Part shown: positions 1 to 5,480 of the stretch, piece after piece
Numbering within the stretch: the stretch's first letter is position 1
How the letters are laid out: each line of letters opens with the position of its first letter
Assembly (NCBI GenBank): GCA_017629395.1
Contig: JAGBXH010000336.1
Coordinates: 1-5,486 of the forward strand
Length of the DNA: 5,486 nucleotides
Direction of reading: 5' to 3'
DNA from: Clostridia bacterium
Lineage (GTDB): Bacteria > Bacillota > Clostridia > Oscillospirales > CAG-272
Program-made: the position numbers and the translations under genes
Notes under the pieces: generated by a model
What the model saw: only the letters and a program-made list of their open reading frames with translations
Database searches by the model: none
What the model was told of the DNA's origin: nothing

Positions 1-332
1 CCCTTGAAAAAGCTGCGGCACTTATCGGGCAGCTCCTCGGTCACAAAGGTCAGATATTTCTCCCCGCCCACGGTATCGGTATACCAGCTTCTGCCCACCG
101 CAGGCATGACGACTGCGATATTGTACTCACTTGCATAACGCTCGATAGCGGTTCTTCTCATCCAGATAGAGTGATCGTCGGACAAGCCGTGCAAGAGATA
201 CAGCGTCTTGAAGGTGCTCTCCCCTTTGGCGTCCATGCCGATCATGGTCGAGGCACGCTCGGGCAGAATGACGTTGACCGACACCTGTACCATCAGCGCG
301 TCGGAATGAAATTGCAGCTGCAGAAAAGCCAT
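1..332 (-). CDS. Esterase D / tributyrin-esterase-like alpha/beta hydrolase, partial (N-terminal 110 residues)
   Basis: This is the 5' part of a gene running off the left edge; the C-terminal half is missing. It starts at ATG 332 and stays open to base 1. The protein begins MAFLQLQFHS, then shows a strand-turn-strand pattern, LYLLHGLSDD at about residues 44-53 (oxyanion-hole region after a core beta strand), a tryptophan-containing helix (SIWMRRTAIERYA), and VVMPAVGRSWYTD at about 74-86. This order matches the esterase D / S-formylglutathione hydrolase family (PF00756), especially the EstA-type tributyrin esterases of Gram-positive bacteria, which hydrolyse short-chain acyl esters. The nucleophile serine (GxSxG), aspartate and histidine should lie outside the window, so activity cannot be judged. 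No signal peptide is seen, so it is likely cytoplasmic. It sits 10 nt behind the phosphatase gene, with its binding site overlapping that gene's stop codon, so the two are probably co-transcribed. The substrate is unknown. Confidence 0.85.
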   Translation of the reverse strand, partial: MAFLQLQFHSDALMVQVSVNVILPERASTMIGMDAKGESTFKTLYLLHGLSDDHSIWMRRTAIERYASEYNIAVVMPAVGRSWYTDTVGGEKYLTFVTEELPDKCRSFFK

Positions 333-338
333 AATAAA

Positions 339-344
339 CTCCTT
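339..344 (-). promoter_or_regulatory. Ribosome binding site of the esterase gene, overlapping the upstream stop codon
   Basis: On the minus strand the junction reads TAAGGAGTTTATTATG. The AAGGAG lies 6 nt before ATG 332, and its first bases belong to the TAA stop (345-343) of the phosphatase gene. This fixes the esterase start and suggests that ribosomes finishing the first gene can re-initiate on the second. Confidence 0.8.
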
Positions 345-1059
345 AGAACTTATAATAGTTGTTGTAGCCCGCCATCAAGCCCTCGCGATACAGATGCCCG
401 TCGCCCGACACCTGCAGCACCTTGGGATACACGTACTTGCCGTTTTGTCCAAAGTGGATGACGCTCATGGAGCTGTGCGTAAAGTCAAAATGCGTGGCAA
501 ACTCGGGATACGGGATGTCCAGCATGGACGAGAAAAAGCACATACCAAAGCCCTGATGCGCAAACAGCGCAACTCTTTGACTGTTCGGCTCCACGATCTC
601 ATAGCGGCAATGCTCGCGGTCGTGACGGTAGCCAAGGCTCAAAAAGAACTCGTCCACAGCGGCGTTGACACGCGCAACACCCTTACCAAAGTCGTATTTA
701 ACAAGGTCGGGATGCTCATACCATTTGTCGCTCAACGCACGCACCTCGGGCGAGCGGAAGATCTCCAAAACAGCGGGATCGTAAAAGCACCAGGTATGAA
801 TGTCCGTGGAGGCATCAATGGCAAAATCCTGCCATGCAAGGCTCTCGTCTGCCCAAGGGCAGATGGTCTTTTCTTTTCCGAGCAGATCACACGTCGGCTG
901 CGCGGTCTGCTGTGCACGTACGGAGGGCGAGGAAAAGATCTTGTCAAGCCCATAGCTGACAAAACGCTTGGAGAGTGCCTTTGCCTGCTCGTGACCGAGC
1001 GGGGTCAGGCTGTCGGGATTATAAATAGGATCGCCGTGACGAACGTAGAAAAATAACAT
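343..1059 (-). CDS. Histidine phosphatase family protein (phosphoglycerate-mutase-like)
   Basis: This 238-residue protein belongs to the histidine phosphatase superfamily (PF00300), whose members transfer phosphate through a phosphohistidine. The N-terminal signature is at residues 7-9 (RHG, nucleophile H8), followed by TPLGHEQA (19-26), the usual helix after the catalytic loop. SSPSVRAQQTA (43-53) supplies the second phosphate-binding arginine, R48. E72 in the ADES segment is a plausible acid/base residue, and H168 in LFAHQGFG is the second catalytic histidine. That last motif has Gln where many relatives read HGG or HGx. The middle (about 75-150) is longer than in minimal phosphatases, so the substrate is not predictable; cobalamin, phosphoglycerate or other phosphoester roles are all possible. 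The start is well supported by AAGGAGG 5 nt upstream of ATG 1059. No signal peptide is present. It is the first gene of a two-gene unit with the esterase. Confidence 0.88.
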   Translation of the reverse strand: MLFFYVRHGDPIYNPDSLTPLGHEQAKALSKRFVSYGLDKIFSSPSVRAQQTAQPTCDLLGKEKTICPWADESLAWQDFAIDASTDIHTWCFYDPAVLEIFRSPEVRALSDKWYEHPDLVKYDFGKGVARVNAAVDEFFLSLGYRHDREHCRYEIVEPNSQRVALFAHQGFGMCFFSSMLDIPYPEFATHFDFTHSSMSVIHFGQNGKYVYPKVLQVSGDGHLYREGLMAGYNNYYKF

Positions 1060-1064
1060 ATCTG

Positions 1065-1071
1065 CCTCCTT
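1065..1071 (-). promoter_or_regulatory. Strong ribosome binding site of the phosphatase gene
   Basis: The minus strand reads AAGGAGG, a full anti-16S match, then 5 nt (CAGAT) to ATG 1059. This fixes the start immediately before the RHG motif. Confidence 0.8.
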
Positions 1072-1086
1072 GGCGTATTTTTTTCA

Positions 1087-1115
1087 ATTATAGCACAAGC
1101 ATACGCGGATTGCAA
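1087..1115 (-). promoter_or_regulatory. Sigma-A type promoter with extended -10 for the phosphatase-esterase unit
   Basis: On the minus strand the -35 box is TTGCAA (1115-1110, 4 of 6 consensus bases), followed by a 17-nt spacer and a perfect -10 TATAAT (1092-1087). The -10 is preceded by TGC, giving an extended -10. Transcription would begin near 1080, leaving a leader of roughly 20 nt before ATG 1059. Seen from sequence only; no start site has been mapped. Confidence 0.7.
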
Positions 1116-1176
1116 TGCATATTTTTCAATTTATGCGTTACTTTTGACTCTTTGCGTGAATTTTTTATGAAATGCC

Positions 1177-1205
1177 TTGACGCAACGGATTTTTAGTGCT
1201 ATAAT
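1177..1205 (+). promoter_or_regulatory. Near-consensus sigma-A promoter with extended -10 for the small unknown gene
   Basis: The -35 box is TTGACG (1177-1182, 5 of 6 consensus), the spacer is 17 nt, and the -10 is a perfect TATAAT (1200-1205) preceded by TGC, an extended -10. Transcription should begin near 1212, giving a leader of about 45 nt before ATG 1257. This is the strongest promoter visible in the window and suggests good expression of a very small gene. Confidence 0.8.
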
Positions 1206-1243
1206 AGACCGATAGTATATCGTGTCTGTTTATATAAATTTTC

Positions 1244-1250
1244 AGGAGGT
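1244..1250 (+). promoter_or_regulatory. Strong ribosome binding site of the small unknown gene
   Basis: AGGAGGT is a full anti-16S match placed 6 nt before ATG 1257. With the promoter upstream it is the best support that this short reading frame is a real gene. Confidence 0.85.
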
Positions 1251-1256
1251 CACATC

Positions 1257-1565
1257 ATGGCAAACGAAACACGCGCTCAGGTGGGCGGCGAATACCTTTA
1301 CTATAAAGACAAGCCCTTGGTTCGCGAGGGCAATACCATTTGCTACGGCGATATGAACGAGCCCTGCATCCTCATTCTTGAGATCATGTCCTATATCAAA
1401 AACGAAAAGGGCGATGAGGTTCCCGGCAAGATCCTGATCCAGGTGCTTGACTCCAAGGATCCCACCAAGATCATCAAGCAGGGTCAGAAGGACGGCTTGC
1501 ACGATGCCTTCAGCATGGGGCTTATCTGGCTGGAGCACGAGCTCAAGCGTTCGCAGTCTGTATAA
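1257..1565 (+). CDS. Small conserved-looking protein of unknown function (102 residues)
   Basis: I do not recognise a named family. The protein is soluble-looking and mildly acidic to neutral, with no signal peptide, membrane segment or cysteine cluster (cysteines only near residues 29 and 37). The N-terminal half has alternating hydrophobic residues suggesting beta strands: EYLYYKDKPLVREGNTICYG (about 12-31), ILILEIMSYIKN (about 38-49) and KILIQVLDS (about 58-66). The C-terminus looks helical (GLHDAFSMGLIWLEHELKR, about 80-98). It resembles small hypothetical proteins I associate with Clostridia, but that is an impression, not a search result. Its reality is well supported: near-consensus promoter, perfect ribosome binding site, typical codon use and an intrinsic terminator 15 nt after the TAA stop. 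It probably makes a short monocistronic mRNA. The divergent neighbour is a phosphatase and the next gene an acyltransferase; neither gives a firm functional clue. Confidence 0.85.
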   Translation: MANETRAQVGGEYLYYKDKPLVREGNTICYGDMNEPCILILEIMSYIKNEKGDEVPGKILIQVLDSKDPTKIIKQGQKDGLHDAFSMGLIWLEHELKRSQSV

Positions 1566-1580
1566 TCACGCTGCCAAATC

Positions 1581-1611
1581 AATGCTCCTGCCCCGCGCGG
1601 GAGCATTTTTT
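1581..1611 (+). terminator. Intrinsic terminator after the small unknown gene
   Basis: AATGCTCC (1581-1588) pairs perfectly with GGAGCATT (1600-1607) around an 11-nt GC-rich loop and is followed by a T run (1606-1611). The loop contains a self-complementary CCCGCGCGGG core that could form an alternative fold. It sits between two co-directional genes, so the acyltransferase gene downstream needs read-through or its own promoter. Confidence 0.9.
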
Positions 1612-1642
1612 CATGCCATTTTGGGCAAAACTATTTTAGAAC

Positions 1643-1647
1643 GGAGG
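1643..1647 (+). promoter_or_regulatory. Ribosome binding site selecting a GTG start for the acyltransferase
   Basis: GGAGG lies 8 nt before GTG 1656, and no ATG in the reading frame sits at a suitable distance. The short gap 1612-1655 shows no convincing promoter; TATTTT at 1632-1637 is a weak -10 candidate without a good -35 box. Confidence 0.75.
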
Positions 1648-1655
1648 ATCTGTCC

Positions 1656-2792
1656 GTGCAAAAAAGACTCAATTTCTTTTGGAAGGTGCTGCGTCACCCC
1701 GTCAGACTTTTCTGCTATCTCAAATTCGGCTATACCTGCAGGGTAGCAAAGGATCTGCCCGATCACTATATCGTGCTCTCCAACCACGTCACCGACTTTG
1801 ACCCGCTGTTTGTGGGCTGCTCCTTCCCAAGACAAATGTACTTTGTGGCAAGCGAGCACATCGCACGCTGGAAGCATGGCTATAAGATCGTCAATTATCT
1901 GCTCGCGCCCATTCTGCGCAAGAAGGGTACGACAGCGGCGTCCGCAATCATCGATATCCTGCGCAAGGTGCGCAAGGGCGCAAACGTCTGCATGTTTGCC
2001 GAGGGTGTGCGCTCCTGGGACGGCTTGACCTGCTCCATAACCTCTACCACGGGCGGTCTTGTCAAGGCGGCACGCTGCTCTCTTGTTACCTACCGCATCT
2101 CGGGCGGCTACTTTGCAAGCCCCATGTGGAGCACCAAAAACACGCGCAGAGGCTACGTGCACGGTGAGCCGGTCAACGTATATACTGCAGAACAGATCGC
2201 CGCTATGAGCGAGGACGAGATCAATCGCATCATCCGCGAGGACCTGTATGAGGACGCATATGCGCGTCAGGAGCAAAAGCGCAGCAAATACAAGGGCAAG
2301 AGGCTTGCAGAAAGCATGGAGAACCTGCTTTACGTATGCCCCTATTGCGGCAAAGTTGACACCATGAAATCCAAGGGCGACCGCGTCAGCTGCACGGCTT
2401 GCGACAAATTCTTTACTTACGACGAATTCGGGTACCTGCACGGTGCCCCCGACACCACCCTGACCGCGCTTGCCGCAAATCAGCGCAAGTCGACCGAGGC
2501 TTTGGTGGCAAACGGTGCCGAGATCTTTGCCGAGGGCGCAAGAGTGTATACCGTGGAAAACCACGAGGAGCAGACAGTTGCCCAAGGACGCTTTGTCATG
2601 ACCCCCGACGGCATTACCTGCGGTGAGTGGCACGTTCCCTTCTCGGATATCACCGAGCTTGCCATGCGCGGCAGACGCTTCCTGTTGTTCAGCTTTGGCA
2701 AGACCTATTGCGAAATGACCGCCCCCGAGGGGTACAATATTTATAAATTCTTTGAATATTATCGCATTGCTCGAAGTAACACAAACGAATAA
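1656..2792 (+). CDS. PlsC-like lysophospholipid acyltransferase with C-terminal zinc ribbon and possible PH-like domain
   Basis: This is a 378-residue member of the PlsC/LPLAT acyltransferase family (PF01553), which moves an acyl group to lysophosphatidate or a related acceptor at the inner face of the membrane. Acyltransferase block I is NHVTDFD (43-49), with catalytic H44 and D49. Block II falls around APILRKKG (84-91), and block III is FAEGVRS (114-120), with E116 and R119, a variant of FPEGTRS. A block IV-like region follows near SLVTYRISGG (142-151). Classical PlsC ends at about 200-250 residues. Here a charged linker (about 195-220) leads to a CPYC-x14-CTAC zinc ribbon (C228, C231, C246, C249) and a strand-rich tail (about 296-370) ending in KFFEYYRI, which looks PH-like. 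There is no clear transmembrane segment; a basic-hydrophobic N-terminus (about 1-25) may bind membrane. Acceptor and acyl donor are unknown. Start is GTG, as explained under its binding site. It converges with the dnaJ unit. Confidence 0.85.
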   Translation: MQKRLNFFWKVLRHPVRLFCYLKFGYTCRVAKDLPDHYIVLSNHVTDFDPLFVGCSFPRQMYFVASEHIARWKHGYKIVNYLLAPILRKKGTTAASAIIDILRKVRKGANVCMFAEGVRSWDGLTCSITSTTGGLVKAARCSLVTYRISGGYFASPMWSTKNTRRGYVHGEPVNVYTAEQIAAMSEDEINRIIREDLYEDAYARQEQKRSKYKGKRLAESMENLLYVCPYCGKVDTMKSKGDRVSCTACDKFFTYDEFGYLHGAPDTTLTALAANQRKSTEALVANGAEIFAEGARVYTVENHEEQTVAQGRFVMTPDGITCGEWHVPFSDITELAMRGRRFLLFSFGKTYCEMTAPEGYNIYKFFEYYRIARSNTNE

Positions 2793-2800
2793 AAAAAGAA

Positions 2801-2823
2801 AACCGCTCGATCGAGCGGTTTTT
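2801..2823. terminator. Bidirectional intrinsic terminator between convergent units
   Basis: Bases 2801-2820 form a perfect palindrome, AACCGCTCGATCGAGCGGTT, giving an 8-bp stem and a GATC loop on either strand. It is followed by TTTTTCTTT on the plus strand and, read on the minus strand, by TTTTCTTTTTTT. It lies 8 nt after the acyltransferase stop and 15 nt after the ygjP-like stop, so it should end transcription from both sides. Confidence 0.92.
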
Positions 2824-2835
2824 CTTTCTATGGCT

Positions 2836-3378
2836 TTACCGTGCTGCGCGGTTCATCAGCGCTGCACCGTTTTGCTTGAGCCACGCGTGTCTTGCTTTAT
2901 AATCGGGCATAACGCGCGCGATCTCTGCATAAAACGCTGCCGAGTGATTCATGTGCTTGCGGTGGCACAGCTCGTGCACCACCACGCTGTCCAGCACCTC
3001 GGGCGGTGCAAGCATCAAAAGGCAATTAAAATTGAGATTCCCTTTTGACGAGCAGCTACCCCAGCGCGTTTTTTGCGTGCGAATGGTAATACGCCCGTAC
3101 TCCACGCCAAGCATGGCGGCATAATGCGCCACGCGTGCGGGAATGACCTGCTTTGCTTGCTCTGCAAGCGCGTTCAGCTCATGCTCCGTCAGCTTGGGCA
3201 GGCTCTGCCCTGCCGCAGCCTTGGCAAGATGCGCCTCGATCCAATCCGCGTGCTTGGTTACAAAAGCATTGATCGCCGCCTTGGGCAGACGCATGGGCGC
3301 ACGCACGATGACCTTGCCGTCCTTGATCTGCATACCGATGGTCTTTCGACCGGATCGGATCAGCGTGTATTCGATCAT
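2836..3378 (-). CDS. YgjP/DUF45-family zinc metallohydrolase (M48-like fold)
   Basis: This 180-residue protein carries the YgjP-family (PF01863, DUF45) signature: RWGSCSSKGNLNFN (about 105-118), then HELCH (135-139) with zinc ligands H135 and H139 and catalytic E136, followed by KHMNHS, where H145 is the likely third ligand. The N-terminus, ending near VIVRAPM, is the usual strand-rich start of the family. Members are described as metallopeptidase-like; E. coli YgjP is listed as a UTP pyrophosphatase, so the substrate here (protein or nucleotide) is open. I chose ATG 3378, which overlaps the prmA stop as ATGA (4 nt) and gives MIEYTLIRSG, a typical family start. An upstream ATG at 3405 would add nine residues lying entirely inside prmA. 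No strong ribosome binding site precedes it, so translational coupling to prmA is likely. It is the last gene of the dnaJ unit. Confidence 0.88.
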   Translation of the reverse strand: MIEYTLIRSGRKTIGMQIKDGKVIVRAPMRLPKAAINAFVTKHADWIEAHLAKAAAGQSLPKLTEHELNALAEQAKQVIPARVAHYAAMLGVEYGRITIRTQKTRWGSCSSKGNLNFNCLLMLAPPEVLDSVVVHELCHRKHMNHSAAFYAEIARVMPDYKARHAWLKQNGAALMNRAAR

Positions 3379-4334
3379 TTTCTCAGCTTGACCGCCAGAG
3401 CGCACCAGCCGTTTTCCTCGGCTCTCTCCACGATCTCAAAGCCGTGCTGCTCAAAGCAATTCACCACGTCCGCGCTGCGCTCCATGATGATACCCGAAGC
3501 CAGCAGCACGCCGTCGTCTGCGATATACTTATGCACGTCGGGCGTCATGCGGATGATAATATCCGCTACGATATTGGCGCACACCAAGCCGTACTTGCCG
3601 CCCTCTAAGTCAACAGCTCGCAAGAGGTCGGACTGATCGCAGGTAATGTTGGTCAGTCCCGAATCCTTGATATTCTCGCGTGCAACGCGTACCGACATAG
3701 GGTCGATGTCATATGCCTTGCACTCCCCTGCACCGAGTCTGGAGGCGCAGATGGCAAGAATGCCGCTGCCCGTCCCCACGTCCAGCATACGCACACCGGG
3801 GGTGGTGTACTTTTCCAAAAGACCGATGACCAAACGAGTGGTCTCGTGCGTGCCCGTGCCAAACGCCATACCGGGATCCATGCGTACAACCAACTCGTGC
3901 TCCTCTGCCTGGTACTTTTCCCAAGCGGGCACGATGACGATCTTGGAGCCGATCTTGATGGGCTTATAGTACGCCTTCCATGCGTTTGCCCAGTCTTCCT
4001 CGTTCAAGCCGATCATCTTGATCTCGCCCTCGATGCCGTCCTTTTTGAGCATTTCGCGCAAAAATTCCACGTCCTCGCGGATGTCGCGCTCTACGGGTAA
4101 GTACACCGACACGGATGCAATGGTCTTGTCTGCATTGAGAATGCTCTCGTCGATCAAATCGCCATAGCAGGTTTTGAGGTCAATATCGCTGTAATCCTCG
4201 ATCATCAGATTGGTGTTGATCATGCTCATGACCGCGACTAGCGCGTCCAGCTGCTCTAATTTGACCGTGACGCGGATCTGCGTCCATTGGGTCGTTTCCC
4301 CCCAGTCCTCGCAAACGTAATCCTTATCTACCAT
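3375..4334 (-). CDS. prmA: Ribosomal protein L11 methyltransferase PrmA
   Basis: PrmA transfers methyl groups from S-adenosylmethionine to the N-terminus and lysines of ribosomal protein L11 in the cytoplasm. The 319-residue length fits the family (about 290-315). Residues 17-110 form the L11-recognition domain, followed by the conserved linker EEDWANAWKAYYKP (112-125). The PrmA-specific MDPGMAFGTGTHETT is at 152-166, the SAM-binding DVGTGSG at 185-191, the acidic ribose-contacting DIDP at 209-212, and ANIVAD (253-258) corresponds to the substrate-side motif. The protein has about 15 extra residues before the tryptophan that normally follows the initiator Met; no alternative start is available, since the next Met is residue 36. 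It follows dnaJ by 12 nt and overlaps the ygjP-like gene by 4 nt. In Bacillota, prmA is commonly next to dnaJ, as here. Confidence 0.96.
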   Translation of the reverse strand: MVDKDYVCEDWGETTQWTQIRVTVKLEQLDALVAVMSMINTNLMIEDYSDIDLKTCYGDLIDESILNADKTIASVSVYLPVERDIREDVEFLREMLKKDGIEGEIKMIGLNEEDWANAWKAYYKPIKIGSKIVIVPAWEKYQAEEHELVVRMDPGMAFGTGTHETTRLVIGLLEKYTTPGVRMLDVGTGSGILAICASRLGAGECKAYDIDPMSVRVARENIKDSGLTNITCDQSDLLRAVDLEGGKYGLVCANIVADIIIRMTPDVHKYIADDGVLLASGIIMERSADVVNCFEQHGFEIVERAEENGWCALAVKLRK

Positions 4335-4342
4335 ATTCTTTA

Positions 4343-4348
4343 TCCTTT
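4343..4348 (-). promoter_or_regulatory. Ribosome binding site of prmA, overlapping the dnaJ stop codon
   Basis: The minus strand reads TAAAGGATAAAGAATATG. AAAGGA is 8 nt before ATG 4334 and shares bases with the dnaJ TAA stop (4349-4347). This fixes the prmA start and suggests coupled translation. Confidence 0.7.
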
Positions 4349-5480
4349 ATTTGCTTTTTTTGAAGAAATTCTTTTTCTTTTTGTAATTGCTCTCACCGCA
4401 TGCCTCGGCAAACGCGCGCATAGCGTCCTTTTGCTTTGCGGAAAGCCCTGTGGGGATCTCCACGTTCACGGCAAAGATCAAGTCGCCTCTGCGCGAGCCG
4501 TTGCCCAGATTGGGAATGCCCTTGCCGCGCAGCGTAAAGGAGGTTCCCGACTGCGTGCCCTCGGGCAGATCGAACTTCTGCGAGCCCTCCAAGGTAGGTA
4601 CTTCTATCTCCGCGCCCAGAACCGCCTCGGAAATGGTGACGGGGATCTCACAATAGATATTGGCACCGTCACGCTGGAAGATCTTGTGCGGCTGCACGCT
4701 GATCTGCATAATCAGATCTCCTGCGGGACCGCCGTTCTTGCCGTCACAGCCCTGCGAGCGCAGCGCGATCTTCTCACCGTGGTCCATACCTGCGGGGATA
4801 TCCACGGTCAAATACTTATTTTCGCGCTCCATACCCGCTCCGCGGCAACGCGAGCAAGGCGTTTTGATGATCTTACCCGTGCCGCGACACTTTTCACAAG
4901 TGCCCGTGGACTGGAACTGCATGCCGCCCATATTGTGCACGGTGCGTACCTGACCCGTACCGCGGCATGCGGAACAGGTTTCGGGGGCTTGCCCGCCCTC
5001 GCTGCCGTTACCGCCGCAATCGGGACACTTGCGCAATCTTGTATAGGTAATGGTCTTCTTGGCACCGAACGCTGCTTCCTCAAAGGACAGCGACACGCGG
5101 ATCTGAATATCGTCACCGCGCAGCGGGCCGTTTCTTCTCTTCTGTCCGCCTCCGCCGAATGCGCCGCCGAAGAACGAACCGAAAATATCACCGATATCGC
5201 CAAAATCTGTAAATCCGCCGCCGTAACCGCCACCGCCAAAGCCCGCGCTCTGATCAAACGCTGCGTGACCGAACTGGTCGTACTTTGCCTTCTTCTCGCT
5301 GTCGGAAAGCACCTCGTACGCTTCGTTTGCTTCCTTGAACTTTGCCTCTGCCTCAGCGTCTCCCGGATTCATATCGGGGTGGTACTTCTTTGCCAGCACG
5401 CGGTATGCCTTTTTGATCTCGGCATCCGATGCGTTTTTGTCAACGCCCAGTACCTCGTAATAATCTCTTTTGTCTGCCAT
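4347..5480 (-). CDS. dnaJ: Chaperone protein DnaJ (Hsp40, type I)
   Basis: DnaJ delivers unfolded proteins to DnaK and stimulates its ATPase. The 377-residue protein has the full type I layout. The J-domain is at about 5-70, with the HPD motif at 34-36. A glycine/phenylalanine-rich linker spans about 77-113. The cysteine-rich zinc domain has four CxxCxGxG-type repeats: CPDCGGNG (152-159), CSACRGTG (169-176), CEKCRGTG (195-202) and CSRCRGAG (209-216). The C-terminal substrate-binding domain follows (about 220-350), and the protein ends in a lysine-rich tail. All eight zinc cysteines are present, so it should be functional. MADKRDYYEVLG is the canonical start; only 6 bases upstream are in the window, so its binding site and any CIRCE operator are not visible. 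It is most likely the distal part of an hrcA-grpE-dnaK-dnaJ cluster extending off the right edge, followed by prmA 12 nt later. Confidence 0.98.
   Translation of the reverse strand: MADKRDYYEVLGVDKNASDAEIKKAYRVLAKKYHPDMNPGDAEAEAKFKEANEAYEVLSDSEKKAKYDQFGHAAFDQSAGFGGGGYGGGFTDFGDIGDIFGSFFGGAFGGGGQKRRNGPLRGDDIQIRVSLSFEEAAFGAKKTITYTRLRKCPDCGGNGSEGGQAPETCSACRGTGQVRTVHNMGGMQFQSTGTCEKCRGTGKIIKTPCSRCRGAGMERENKYLTVDIPAGMDHGEKIALRSQGCDGKNGGPAGDLIMQISVQPHKIFQRDGANIYCEIPVTISEAVLGAEIEVPTLEGSQKFDLPEGTQSGTSFTLRGKGIPNLGNGSRRGDLIFAVNVEIPTGLSAKQKDAMRAFAEACGESNYKKKKNFFKKSK

Larger units (their letters stand above)
1060..1256. other. Divergent intergenic region with two outward promoters
   Basis: This 197-nt AT-rich gap separates the minus-strand phosphatase unit from the plus-strand small-protein unit. 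It carries a promoter at each side, both with the same 10-mer GTGCTATAAT around the -10, and about 60 nt between the two -35 boxes. The middle holds short repeats: TTGCGT (1152-1157) and its inverse ACGCAA (1180-1185), which overlaps the plus-strand -35. A possible second plus-strand promoter, TTGACT (1144-1149), 16 nt, TATGAA (1166-1171), is also present. No RNA gene or riboswitch fold was recognised. Confidence 0.6.

Noticed and set aside
394..1056. A 220-codon plus-strand open frame opposite the phosphatase gene
   Set aside because: The minus strand encodes the RHG phosphatase with a perfect ribosome binding site; the opposite frame has no domain or start signal.
1081..1136. Near-repeat TTTTCAATTATAGC / TTTTTCAATTTATGC in the divergent region
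   Set aside because: Short, imperfect and AT-rich; the first copy overlaps the minus-strand -10 box, so chance similarity is likely.
1611..2633. A 340-codon minus-strand open frame antisense to the acyltransferase gene
   Set aside because: It lies wholly opposite a gene with clear catalytic motifs, has no sensible ribosome binding site, and its translation shows no recognisable fold; it is a by-product of codon bias on the other strand.
3379..3405. Upstream ATG (3405) giving a nine-residue longer ygjP-like protein
   Set aside because: The extra residues are not family-like and lie within prmA; ATG 3378 gives the ATGA overlap and a typical N-terminus.
5142..5252. Low-complexity repeat-like stretch rich in GCC/CCG
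   Set aside because: It simply encodes the glycine/phenylalanine linker of DnaJ and is not a DNA repeat element.
4808..5257. A 149-codon minus-strand frame inside dnaJ
   Set aside because: It is a shifted frame of dnaJ rich in Ala/Arg/Val from GC-biased codons, with no independent start signals.
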